From: Pirellulales bacterium
Lineage (GTDB): Bacteria > Planctomycetota > Planctomycetia > Pirellulales > JAICIG01
DNA length: 8,652 bases
Reading direction: 5' to 3'
NCBI GenBank assembly: GCA_025924495.1
Contig: JAICIG010000345.1
Coordinates: 1-8,652, forward strand
Positions 1 through 7,168 of this stretch are shown here, piece after piece. The position numbers and the translations under genes were made by a program. The notes under the pieces were generated by a model. The model was given only the letters and a program-made list of their open reading frames with translations, was not told the DNA's origin and searched no databases. Position 1 is the first letter of the stretch, and every line of letters starts with the position of its first letter.

Positions 1-67
1 CAAGATGTCGGCTCAATTCAATCCGGCCTCCCGCAAGGCCAAGAAGGGAATCTCGGAGTTCAGACCC

Positions 68-334
68 ATGTCCTCAATTGACCCCACGACGTTGATCTAT
101 GTTTTGGTGGGCGTGCAAGTGGCCGGCCTGGCCAGCGCGTGTCTGGCGCGCCTGAGCGAGGGCTCAATTCGCCAAACATCGGCTCAGCGCATTTGCCTAG
201 GTTGTCTCGCTCTGGTCGGAGCAGCCACTATGATGTCGATGCTGATCGGTCCCGGCGCCTCCGTACTTAGCGGAGCCGCCATGTCGGTCATGGTGCTGAC
301 TGCGGTCTGGGACTTTGGCGGGGCTGTACTGTAG
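68..334 (+). CDS. Small multi-pass membrane protein, function unknown
   Basis: This gene encodes 88 residues, and I do not recognise a named family. The frame can be extended to an ATG at 5, but the added 21 residues are polar and basic. The ATG at 68 has a GGAG at 55-58 and places the protein directly before a hydrophobic segment, so I prefer it. Hydrophobic stretches lie at about residues 9-29, 44-61 and 64-82, suggesting two or three membrane helices with a short basic/polar loop (residues 30-41) between the first two. The second half is rich in Gly, Ala, Met and Ser (motif LIGPGASVLSGA at 59-70). From memory, similar short proteins occur in other planctomycetes, but no role is known to me. 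It stands alone: the next gene begins about 400 bases downstream. The existence of the gene is fairly likely; the exact start is less certain. Confidence 0.6.
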   Translation: MSSIDPTTLIYVLVGVQVAGLASACLARLSEGSIRQTSAQRICLGCLALVGAATMMSMLIGPGASVLSGAAMSVMVLTAVWDFGGAVL

Positions 335-738
335 TTTGCGGCCTCCCCTGCCGACCCGTCATTGCGGCGCGGCCGATTTTGCATTGCCGCAGCGCCCCCT
401 TTCCAAACCTTGGCGCTACCCCCCATTGAGTCTCCTAAGGCTTTGCGGCAAAAGGCCTTGCCCAACTGCCATGGCATCCGGAACAGTGGCTACTGCCGCC
501 AGCATCCGCAAAATCGAAAAAAAGCTTCCCTTCGGAACTGCTTTGAACCGAAAAGCTATAGACAGGCAGTTTTGATCGGGTACCGAGGTTGCGCCGGGGG
601 GACCATCGCAACTTCCAGGACCAGACCGGGCGCGCACTAGCGCTGCGGTTCCCTCCTCCATGACCTCGCCCGCCGATCATCGCGCTAGGATGCGCAAAAA
701 CTAGGCTATTCGCCGTGATCCATAGGAGGAGGGGAAGC
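335..738. other. Intergenic stretch without a convincing gene
   Basis: About 400 bases separate the small membrane protein from the BON-domain gene. Short open frames exist on both strands, but their translations are rich in Arg, Pro and Cys, lack domains or signal peptides, and overlap one another, so none is called. Imperfect inverted repeats are visible at 437-459 (AAGGCTTTGC against GCAAAAGGCCTT) and at 549-581 (CCGA-AAA against TTTTGATCGG). Neither is followed by a T run, so neither is a clear terminator. A weak -10-like TAGGAT lies at 686-691, without a good -35 at the right distance. The promoter of the downstream gene probably lies in this stretch, but I cannot place it. Confidence 0.5.
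724..734 (+). promoter_or_regulatory. Strong ribosome binding site deciding the BON-gene start
   Basis: AGGAGGAGGGG ends four bases before the ATG at 739. It is the strongest Shine-Dalgarno match in the window. It lies inside the reading frame if translation is started at the upstream GTG (715), which argues that 739 is the real start. Confidence 0.8.
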
Positions 739-2019
739 ATGCACCGCTTCAACATGGCATGGACGATGACCGCGATCGTCCTGCTGTCGCCGACTTTAAT
801 GTTGGCGTCAGACAAACAAACCGGTCAGCAGATCGCTGACGCACTCAAGCAGAGCGGACGCCTCGTCGGTTTCCGCATCGGCGTCAAATACCAGGAAGGG
901 ACCGCCTGGCTTAAAGGACGCGTGAGCAGCGAGGAGCAAAAGGCTCTGGCAATCCAGATGACGGAGCAAATGCCCGAGGTCTCGCAAGTGGTCGACGAAT
1001 TGACGGTGGAACCCGCATCCACCGCCGCGACGCCCGTTCTTCGGCCCGTCGCCAATGCCCCGCTGCCCTCGGCTGCCAGCTCGATCGGCGGCAGCCCGAC
1101 GCAGCGATTGGCACCCCAAGAACCGGTTGTGCACGCGGCGAAAACGCCACGGGGAATCGCGGCCGGCTTGCTTCGAATCGCCGAGCCGACGGTCGATCCG
1201 AACGTGCAAACCACGGGCGGCGAGCTGAGCTTCCCAACGGCTGAGGCCCGCTCCAGCGAGCCTACTCCGCACTTGGCTGCTCAGCCGACGGTTCAACCCG
1301 CCAGCACCAAGCGGTCGATCATCCGTCGCCGCACGATCTCGTCGTCGCAGTCGCCCACTCCGGCGATGGCTCCGACGGCGGCGCCCGTCACCGCGAATGT
1401 CCAGGGCCGCCAGATGAAACTGATTCCTCTTGTCCGCGGACCAGATGGCAATCTGGTGCCGTTGGACCCGGCCATGGCTCAGCAAATGGGGCTTCAGGCC
1501 CAACCAGTGGCGGGCGGTCAGCAGATGCAAATGGTTCCGCTGACCAACAATAACTCGGCCCGATCCAAACAGGGCAGGCGCGGGCGACCGATGCCGATTG
1601 CCAGTCGCAATCAAGGCGGACGCCCGGTTCCGGCTGCCTATAATGCTGCGGCAGGCGGCCCTCCGGGCGGCGTTTATCCGCCCGGAGCTTATCCGCCTGG
1701 AGCCGTCCCGCCAGGCGCTTTGCCAGCCATGGAAGGCGTGCCCGGCGCCCCGCTGCCTGGCGCGGTCCCGGCGCCGATCGCCGGCCCGGCCCCGGCCTAC
1801 TACGATCAGCCGAACATGCCGAACTACGCGTGGCCGAGCTATGCTGCCTACCCGAACTACGCCGCCTTGACGTATCCGAAGCAGTATTCGCCGACGGCCT
1901 GGCCGTACATCGGCCCGTTCTATCCTTATCCGCAAGTTCCGCTCGGCTGGCGGAAAGTGACCTTGGAATGGGATGACGGCTGGTGGTTCCTCGACTTCGA
2001 TGATCGGAACTGCCAATAG
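739..2019 (+). CDS. Exported BON-domain protein with Pro/Ala-rich linker and aromatic C-terminal block
   Basis: The product has 426 residues. Residues 1-23 form a signal peptide (hydrophobic core AIVLLSPTLML, cleavage probably after LMLA), so it acts outside the inner membrane. Residues about 28-91 resemble a BON domain: a helix (QIADALKQSGRL), a strand, the turn-strand WLKGRVSSEEQK, a second helix, and the ending VSQVVDELTV. BON domains are known in envelope proteins such as OsmY and secretins, where they are thought to bind membranes or partner proteins. Residues about 92-350 are low-complexity, rich in Pro, Ala, Gly and Gln, and contain three YPPGA-like repeats. Residues 354-426 are strikingly rich in Tyr, Trp and Pro, ending in a compact block with GWRKVTLEWDDGWWFLDF that looks folded. 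From memory, a similar ending occurs in other planctomycete proteins. The gene is monocistronic, with a strong ribosome binding site before it and a strong terminator after it. The specific role is unknown; a cell-envelope or surface structural part is my inference. Confidence 0.8.
   Translation: MHRFNMAWTMTAIVLLSPTLMLASDKQTGQQIADALKQSGRLVGFRIGVKYQEGTAWLKGRVSSEEQKALAIQMTEQMPEVSQVVDELTVEPASTAATPVLRPVANAPLPSAASSIGGSPTQRLAPQEPVVHAAKTPRGIAAGLLRIAEPTVDPNVQTTGGELSFPTAEARSSEPTPHLAAQPTVQPASTKRSIIRRRTISSSQSPTPAMAPTAAPVTANVQGRQMKLIPLVRGPDGNLVPLDPAMAQQMGLQAQPVAGGQQMQMVPLTNNNSARSKQGRRGRPMPIASRNQGGRPVPAAYNAAAGGPPGGVYPPGAYPPGAVPPGALPAMEGVPGAPLPGAVPAPIAGPAPAYYDQPNMPNYAWPSYAAYPNYAALTYPKQYSPTAWPYIGPFYPYPQVPLGWRKVTLEWDDGWWFLDFDDRNCQ
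1675..1719 (+). repeat. Three in-frame 15-base repeats encoding YPPGA/YPPGA/VPPGA
   Basis: Three consecutive units (1675-1689, 1690-1704, 1705-1719) encode residues 313-327 of the BON-domain protein. They differ mostly at third codon positions, so the protein sequence is better kept than the DNA. Looser Pro-Gly-Ala variants continue after them to about residue 350. The units fit a flexible extended spacer. Confidence 0.75.
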
Positions 2020-2054
2020 TTCGCCCGAAGTTCGTTTTGCATGCTGAACCCATC

Positions 2055-2092
2055 AAGCCCCCGGCGGAGCCGAATCCGTCCGGGGGCTTTTT
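2055..2092 (+). terminator. Rho-independent terminator after the BON-domain gene
   Basis: The arms AAGCCCCCGG (2055-2064) and CCGGGGGCTT (2080-2089) pair perfectly. An inner CGGA/TCCG (2065-2068 with 2075-2078) extends the stem around a GCCGAA loop with one bulged T. A run of five T (2088-2092) follows, partly within the stem. It starts 35 bases after the stop codon and separates the BON-domain gene from the lipoprotein gene. Confidence 0.9.
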
Positions 2093-2267
2093 ACATTGCG
2101 ACGCGAATTTTCGGCAAAACCGGAAAAAGCCGCAAGTTCCTCCCCTCTTATCACGATACATAGAGCTAGCCCTCGCGGGGTCTTTCTGGATTCGCAGACA
2201 GACGCCGCCCCCGCGGGCCAGTTTTGCCTTTGTGGAACCTATTGCAGTTCGGCCGGTTAGGTCACTT

Positions 2268-2271
2268 GAGG
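2268..2271 (+). promoter_or_regulatory. Ribosome binding site deciding the lipoprotein start
   Basis: GAGG lies eight bases before the ATG at 2280. The open frame extends back to 2037, but that extension would run through the upstream terminator and bury the lipoprotein signal peptide inside the protein, so 2280 is the supported start. Confidence 0.7.
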
Positions 2272-2279
2272 TATTGACC

Positions 2280-2864
2280 ATGTCACGCAAGATCGTCCAA
2301 GCTCCTACTCTCGCTGTGATGGCGTTAATCGCCTTTGGGGCCTCTGGATGCACCTGGCCCTTAAACTCGCAATTCAGCGGGCCATCGGTTCACTTGCCCG
2401 TTCCGATTCCCCTTAGCCCTTATTTCCAGAAGGAACAGGAAGACAAGTTCTGGATGCGCGAGCGTTATGCTCGCGTGCCAATTCTGGGACCGATCACCGC
2501 GGGCGGACCGGCAGTGGCTCTCGACCCGCCGTCGCCGGACGAAGTGATGCGGGCCTTCGAGCGAGCCCGACCGGTGGAAGGCGGTTTCCCGTTGTTGCAT
2601 GAAGTGCAGCGGAACAACGTGCGGATGGTCATCGAGCCAATCTCCGATTACGTCGATCCGCCTCGCGTTTATCCGTTGATCGGCCCCGCTCAACTGCACC
2701 ACGCCCACTACAAGTGCATCATCTACTACACGGAAGTCACTCGCGTCGGCTGGCCCGTGCCGTACACAACTGTGGACGAAGATTCCCAGGAAGTGATTTA
2801 CATCGATCACAACCACTTCCACATGGTCGGTAATGTCGACGACGGCCCCGGCGGCAACCTGTAA
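2280..2864 (+). CDS. Conserved-looking lipoprotein, function unknown
   Basis: The product has 194 residues. Residues 1-23 are a lipoprotein signal peptide: basic start MSRK, hydrophobic core, and the lipobox A-S-G-C with the lipidated Cys at 24. The residue after it is Thr rather than Asp, so the outer membrane is the likelier destination if the enterobacterial sorting rule applies here. The middle (about 40-115) is rich in Pro and charged residues. The C-terminal part (about 115-185) looks like a small beta-rich domain and carries the densest motif, HHAHYKCIIYY at 140-150, followed by GWPVPY at 158-163 and IDHNHFHMVG at 175-184. The clustered His residues might bind metal, but this is only a suggestion. 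I recall similar proteins in other planctomycetes annotated as hypothetical. The gene has its own ribosome binding site, lies behind a terminator, and probably forms its own transcript. About 200 bases separate it from the TPR gene. Confidence 0.8.
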   Translation: MSRKIVQAPTLAVMALIAFGASGCTWPLNSQFSGPSVHLPVPIPLSPYFQKEQEDKFWMRERYARVPILGPITAGGPAVALDPPSPDEVMRAFERARPVEGGFPLLHEVQRNNVRMVIEPISDYVDPPRVYPLIGPAQLHHAHYKCIIYYTEVTRVGWPVPYTTVDEDSQEVIYIDHNHFHMVGNVDDGPGGNL

Positions 2865-2993
2865 AAAAGGTTGGCCGAGGTTTTCGTTGGCCTGACCCGC
2901 GTGCCTCGATTGATAATGCCTCTTTGATGCCTTAGCCCTTTACTGCATTGCAACTTAGCGTCAGCAACGCCACTCGCAGCCGAGTCAGCGAGG

Positions 2994-3060
2994 ACTTGTC
3001 ACCCCAGATGCAGCAGGGGTAGGATAAGTGACGGACTGAGACGGTTTTCCGGCGACAAGT
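2994..3060 (+). promoter_or_regulatory. Possible structured leader just before the TPR gene
   Basis: ACTTGTC (2994-3000) and GACAAGT (3054-3060) form a perfect 7-base inverted repeat. Between them lie ACCCC/GGGGT (3001-3005 with 3016-3020) and CGG-TTTT-CCG (3042-3051), which would make a three-way junction. An alternative pairing, GTCAC (2998-3002) with GTGAC (3028-3032), would compete with the outer stem. The structure ends 12 bases before the ATG at 3073, where no Shine-Dalgarno sequence is visible. A role in translation control is inference; inverted repeats of this size can arise by chance. Confidence 0.3.
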
Positions 3061-3072
3061 TGCTGGCCTGCA

Positions 3073-6000
3073 ATGCATGCTATCTCAAAATGTATCCTGG
3101 CATGCGGCCTATTCATGGCCGTGCTTCCCCAGCGAAGCATTTGGGCCGGCCCCGCCGAAGACCAGTATGCAGTAGCCGCAGGGCACTACCAGCAGGCACG
3201 CTGGAAGCTGGCCGCCGAGGAGTTTCGCACGTTTTTGGCGGACTACCCCGAGCATGCCAAGGCCAGTCGCGCCAGCTTCTATCTCGCCGAGTCCTTGCTA
3301 CAGTTGCGCGAGTTCGACGCGGCGATCGCTCAATTTCGCGAGTTCCGCCGTAAGGCGCCAACGGATCGCTTGGCCGCCAAAGCCTTATTTCGAGCGGGGG
3401 AGGCGAATTATCTCGCCGGCCACCTCGATGAGGCCAAGGCCGAGCTCAACGAGTTCCTTAAAATCTCGCCCGACGAACCGCTGAACGCTTACGTCTTGCC
3501 TTATCTGGGCGACATTGCGGCCCAGCAGCACGATCCGGCCACAGCTCAGACGTTGTTCAACCAAGGGCTCGAGCGCTTTCCGCAAGGTCCGCTGCAGGAC
3601 GATTGCCGTTATGGTTTGGCGCGTGCACTGGAAGAGCAAGGCAAGCTTGAGGAAGCGCAGCGACTTTATCTGGCCCTGGCCTCGAAAACCGCCAGCCCTT
3701 GGGCCGACGACGCTCAGTTCCGCCTCGGCGCCAGTCAGTACGCCGCCGGCGACTATGCCTCAGCCGCGCAAACGTTCGATGCCTTTGACTCCACCTTCGC
3801 CCACAGCGAGTGGAAGGACAAAGCCGCGCTCGCCGCCGGACAAGCGTTGTTCTATCTGCAGAATTACGATCAAGCGTTGGCTCGCTTCCAGATGTTGGCC
3901 GAGAAGGCCGACGTCGGGCTTGAGGCCCGATACTGGATTGGACTGGTGCAGAAAGCCAAGCGCGAATGGGAGGCTGCGGCGAGCACGTTGCTGGCGGCGG
4001 CCTCGGACGCAGACTCCCTTCCGCTCGCTGCCGCGATTCGGTTCCACGCTGGCGACGCCCTTGTGCAAGCCGGCAAGCTCGCCGAGGCGAAAGCGCAATT
4101 CGATTCTGTGCTGGAGCGCTGGCCCAAGGGCGAATTTGCAGATGACTGCTGGCTCGGCAAAATGCACGCCGCGCTCATGGCGGGCGAACATGGTACGGTC
4201 GATCAGTTGGCCGCCGAATTCGCCCAGCGATTCCCCGCCAGCACGCTCAAGGCAGCGGTCGACCGCACGCAGGCGCGCTCGTATCTAGCCCGCAAGCAAG
4301 CCGATCAGGCCATCAAAATTCTGGAAGGTCTGACGGCCGCAAAGCCGACGCCTAGTGCTGCGCCGACAGCCGAACACGATGCAGAAACGAACCATTACCT
4401 GCTCGCGCTCGGCTATCTCGAAGCCGCGCGCTATGAAGATGCACTGAAAGCGCTTCAGCCCGTTTTGGCGCTGCCCGATGGCGAACTGAAAGTCGACGGC
4501 CAGCGTGCGCAAGCAACCGCCCTCGTCGGACTGGGTAAATTCGCGGAAGCGATCGCGCCGCTAAGAGCTTACGTTGCCGCTCATCCCCAAGGGGAAGAGG
4601 GCGCCTGGGGGCGCGCTGAATTGGCGATTAGCCTGGCCCGCAACAAGCAACTGCCCGAGGCGAAGCAAGCCTACGCCGAACTGCTCTCTCAGCATGCGGG
4701 GCACAAGCTCATCGCTCCCACCGCAGCGGCACTGGCAGAAGCCGCGCTCGCCGCCGACGACAGACTCTGGTCGGCAGAACTATTCGCCTCGCTGGTGCGC
4801 GACGGCAACACGCCTGAATATATCGCTCGCGGCCTGTCGGGCGTCGCCTGGAGCCAGCATCAGGCCGGCGAATCGGCGCAAGCGGCCGCGACCTTCGAAC
4901 AACTCGTGAAGCGCTTTCCCGACAGCCCGCTCGCCGCCGAAGCGGCGCTCGTGCGCGGCCAATTGCTCGAGCAGCTCAAGCAGGCTGAAGACGCGCTCGC
5001 CATGTACCGGCTGGTGATCGACAAATACTCGGCCAGCCCGCAACTGGCCGCCGCTCTGCTGGGCGCCGCCAGGCTCAGCGAGCGACTCGCGCAGGATGCA
5101 GACGCCGCGGAGCTGTACCAACGTTTCGATCGGGAGTTCCCCGCCTCGCCTGAGCACGGAGCGGCGCTTTACGAATGGGCCTGGGTTTTGAAGAAACTAA
5201 ACAAATCGGCCGAAGCCGACTTGCTGTTCGAGCGGCTGCGCAGCGCCACGCCGCGCGGCCCGTTCTGGGCTGATGCCGTCTACCGCCTGGCCGAACATGC
5301 TAATCAGGCGAAAAACTACGAGCGAGCCAACCAGCTGCTGACGGAGTTAATCGCAGTCGAACCAGGCCCGAAGATCATGCCTCACGCCCTGTATCTGCAG
5401 TCTCAGGTCGCGATGAGCGAAGAGCAATGGCAGCGAGCGACCGCGCCGCTGGAGCGTCTGGTCAAAGAGTATCCTGAAAGCGCCTTGCTGCCATTGGCCC
5501 GCTACTTCCTGGCGGAAATCGCCTATCGTCAAGGCGACTATCAAGCAGCCGCCAGGCAATTCGAGGCCTTGGCCGCAGCAAGCCATTCCAGCGACGAGAA
5601 ATGGCTGCCCATGGTTGCTTTGCGGCAAGCACAAATTCTTGCGCTGGAAAAGAAGTGGGCGGAAGCGCTCGATTTGGCGCAGCAGATTACCGCTAAACAT
5701 CCGAACTTCGAACAGCAGTATGAGGTCGACTACCTGATCGGCCGCTGCCTGGCCAACGAGGGGCGTTTCGACGACGCACGTGCGGCCTACCGCAAAGTGA
5801 CGCGCAGCGAATCAGGCGGCAAGACGGAAACGGCCGCCATGGCCCAGTGGATGATCGGCGAGAGTTACTTCCATCAGAAAAACTACGAAGCTGCACTGCG
5901 CGAGTACTTACGGGTCGAAATTCTTTACGCTTACCCAACGTGGCAAGCGGGCGCTTTGCTGCAAGCCGGCAAATGTCATGAGTTCCTGGGCGAATGGAAG

Positions 6001-6114
6001 CAGGCCAGCGAGCTCTACGCCAAATTGCTGAAGACTTACCCTGAAACGACGTTCGCTGAAGAAGCTTCCAAGCGGCTTCGCGAGGCCCAGACGCGGGCCC
6101 AGGCGAAAAACTGA
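3073..6114 (+). CDS. Large exported tetratricopeptide-repeat (TPR) protein
   Basis: The product has 1013 residues. Residues 1-25 look like a signal peptide (core ILACGLFMAVL, cleavage probably after SIWA). ILAC resembles a lipobox, but it sits too near the N-terminus to be convincing. The rest is almost entirely TPR helix pairs of about 35-37 residues, perhaps two dozen, each with the usual pattern of small residue, Tyr/Leu, Gly, Ala and a terminal (Y/F)P. Clear examples are around residues 31-60, 66-96, 102-133 and near the C-terminus (AQWMIGESYFHQKNYEAALR). No catalytic domain is visible. TPR arrays are protein-binding scaffolds; in Tol-Pal the TPR protein CpoB/YbgF sits with TolQRA, and TPR proteins also accompany TolQ/R-like motors in myxobacterial gliding. 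The stop lies 42 bases before the exbB-like start, suggesting one operon, so an envelope scaffold for the channel complex is the likely role. No good ribosome binding site precedes the start. Confidence 0.85.
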   Translation: MHAISKCILACGLFMAVLPQRSIWAGPAEDQYAVAAGHYQQARWKLAAEEFRTFLADYPEHAKASRASFYLAESLLQLREFDAAIAQFREFRRKAPTDRLAAKALFRAGEANYLAGHLDEAKAELNEFLKISPDEPLNAYVLPYLGDIAAQQHDPATAQTLFNQGLERFPQGPLQDDCRYGLARALEEQGKLEEAQRLYLALASKTASPWADDAQFRLGASQYAAGDYASAAQTFDAFDSTFAHSEWKDKAALAAGQALFYLQNYDQALARFQMLAEKADVGLEARYWIGLVQKAKREWEAAASTLLAAASDADSLPLAAAIRFHAGDALVQAGKLAEAKAQFDSVLERWPKGEFADDCWLGKMHAALMAGEHGTVDQLAAEFAQRFPASTLKAAVDRTQARSYLARKQADQAIKILEGLTAAKPTPSAAPTAEHDAETNHYLLALGYLEAARYEDALKALQPVLALPDGELKVDGQRAQATALVGLGKFAEAIAPLRAYVAAHPQGEEGAWGRAELAISLARNKQLPEAKQAYAELLSQHAGHKLIAPTAAALAEAALAADDRLWSAELFASLVRDGNTPEYIARGLSGVAWSQHQAGESAQAAATFEQLVKRFPDSPLAAEAALVRGQLLEQLKQAEDALAMYRLVIDKYSASPQLAAALLGAARLSERLAQDADAAELYQRFDREFPASPEHGAALYEWAWVLKKLNKSAEADLLFERLRSATPRGPFWADAVYRLAEHANQAKNYERANQLLTELIAVEPGPKIMPHALYLQSQVAMSEEQWQRATAPLERLVKEYPESALLPLARYFLAEIAYRQGDYQAAARQFEALAAASHSSDEKWLPMVALRQAQILALEKKWAEALDLAQQITAKHPNFEQQYEVDYLIGRCLANEGRFDDARAAYRKVTRSESGGKTETAAMAQWMIGESYFHQKNYEAALREYLRVEILYAYPTWQAGALLQAGKCHEFLGEWKQASELYAKLLKTYPETTFAEEASKRLREAQTRAQAKN

Positions 6115-6145
6115 GCGAACGATCGAGTGCCGATTCACTGCGACC

Positions 6146-6150
6146 GAGGA
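6146..6150 (+). promoter_or_regulatory. Ribosome binding site deciding the exbB-like start
   Basis: GAGGA lies six bases before the ATG at 6157. The open frame also has a GTG at 6127, but the added ten residues would precede the signal peptide and that GTG has no Shine-Dalgarno match. Confidence 0.7.
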
Positions 6151-6156
6151 TATTTC

Positions 6157-7020
6157 ATGATTCAATCGCCCAAACTGCCCGCTGTGCGACTGGCGCCAAT
6201 TGCAGCCTTTCTGGCGCTAGTGCTCGCCAGCGGCGCGCTTGCGCAAGCGCAGGTCGAGCCGGGCGCCGACGAAACGAATGAATCGGCCGCGCGTGACTCG
6301 CGCGGGGCGGCCCCGCCCGTTTCCGCCAGCGATCTGATTCCGCAAAAGAACTTGCTGCAGATTATGAAAGCGGGCGGGATCTTGATGATCCCGATTCTGT
6401 TCTGCTCGTTCATCACCCTCGTATTTGTGTTCGAACGCGCTATTGCGTTGCGCCGCGGCCGGGTCATTCCCGGCCCATTCGTCAAACGTTTTCTGCACCA
6501 ACTCAGCGAAGGGCAACTCGATCGCGAGCAGGCCTTGCAGCTCTGCGAAGAAAACCGCAGTCCGGTGGCGCAGGTCTTCGCCGCCGCGGTGCGGAAATGG
6601 GGCAAGCCGGCGGTCGAGGTCGAACAAGCGGTGCTTGACGCCGGCGAGCGCGCCTCGAACGGCTTGCGGAAATACGTGCGCATTTTCAATGCCGTGTCTA
6701 CCATCAGCCCGCTGCTGGGGCTACTCGGCACGGTGTTCGGCATGATCAAGGCGTTCAACGATATTTCCACCTCCGACGCCATGGGCCGCCCGGAGTTTCT
6801 GGCCCGCGGCATCAGCGAAGCTCTCATCACTACCGCCGCCGGACTTTCGATCGCCATCCCCGCCTTGGTCTGCTACTTGTTTTTCCTCAGCCGCGTCGAC
6901 CAGTTGATCATCGAGCTCGACGCTTTGGGGCAAGAGGTCGTCGCCGCCGTCTCCGCCGAAGGCCTGCAAAGCGCCAGCCAGAGTAAACCGAGCCGTTCAA
7001 GACGAGAATCCGCCGCTTAG
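6157..7020 (+). CDS. exbB: ExbB/TolQ/MotA-family proton channel protein
   Basis: The product has 287 residues. The family forms the inner-membrane channel that, with ExbD/TolR, converts ion-motive force into mechanical work on envelope partners. Residues 1-31 look like a signal peptide (ending near ALAQA), followed by a polar stretch to about residue 60. Membrane helix 1 spans about 72-93 and is followed by the ERAIALRRG motif. A cytoplasmic domain (about 95-175) contains QALQLCEENRSPVAQVF and the Glu/Ala-rich helix before GLRKYVRIFNAV. Helix 2 carries the family signature ISPLLGLLGTVFGMIKAF (183-200). Helix 3 carries GISEALITTAAGLSIAIPAL (218-237), with the conserved Thr and Gly/Ala residues that line the pore. 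The topology matches the family; the cleavable leader is an addition seen in some ExbB proteins and not in E. coli ExbB or TolQ. It follows the TPR gene closely. The symbol reflects the family; whether it is functionally ExbB or TolQ cannot be told. Confidence 0.93.
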   Translation: MIQSPKLPAVRLAPIAAFLALVLASGALAQAQVEPGADETNESAARDSRGAAPPVSASDLIPQKNLLQIMKAGGILMIPILFCSFITLVFVFERAIALRRGRVIPGPFVKRFLHQLSEGQLDREQALQLCEENRSPVAQVFAAAVRKWGKPAVEVEQAVLDAGERASNGLRKYVRIFNAVSTISPLLGLLGTVFGMIKAFNDISTSDAMGRPEFLARGISEALITTAAGLSIAIPALVCYLFFLSRVDQLIIELDALGQEVVAAVSAEGLQSASQSKPSRSRRESAA

Positions 7021-7089
7021 AACCGGTTCGACATTGAACATTTCCCAGGACAAAGATCGGAACTGGAAGCAACGTTTTTTCTTCGGAAA

Positions 7090-7131
7090 CCTAAAGCCTG
7101 ACGCCTGATACCTGACACCTAATACCTGACG
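7090..7131 (+). repeat. Six tandem 7-base repeats (near CCTRAYR) between exbB and exbD
   Basis: The units are CCTAAAG (7090), CCTGACG (7097), CCTGATA (7104), CCTGACA (7111), CCTAATA (7118) and CCTGACG (7125), followed by a decayed CCTTTT. All six match CCTRA in the first five positions, and only the first departs from CCTRAYR. A period of seven in noncoding DNA resembles the heptanucleotide STRR repeats known from cyanobacteria. The repeats fill much of the 148-base gap between the two partner genes. No open frame explains them. They may be a spreading intergenic repeat family, a protein-binding array, or a spacer; the sequence does not say which. Confidence 0.85.
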
Positions 7132-7168
7132 CCTTTTCCGCCCTCAGCCCAATCTCAAATTTCCCGCA

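Noticed and set aside
661..691. Possible promoter with TAGGAT as -10 before the BON-domain gene
   Set aside because: The match is four of six, and the only -35-like sequence (TGACCT at 661) is at a 19-base spacing and weak.
315..815. Several short open frames on both strands in the 335-738 gap
   Set aside because: They overlap one another, have Arg/Pro/Cys-rich compositions with no domain, and lack good ribosome binding sites.
808..2353. Long open frames on the - strand opposite the BON-domain and lipoprotein genes (402 and 321 residues)
   Set aside because: They mirror the + strand genes, are extremely rich in Arg, have no signal peptide or domain, and cross the terminator. They are typical shadows of GC-rich coding DNA.
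2863..2897. Hairpin GGTTGGCC...GGCCTGACC after the lipoprotein gene, next to a run of six A
   Set aside because: The stem has bulges and no T run on the + strand. The A run would make it a terminator only for - strand transcription, and no - strand gene is seen downstream to need it.
3515..4288. 257-residue + strand open frame within the TPR gene
   Set aside because: It is a different frame of the TPR coding sequence, Arg/Pro-rich without domain character, while the TPR frame is continuous through it.
7021..7028. Perfect 8-base palindrome AACCGGTT directly after the exbB stop
   Set aside because: It is too short to form a useful hairpin or to be called an operator without further support.
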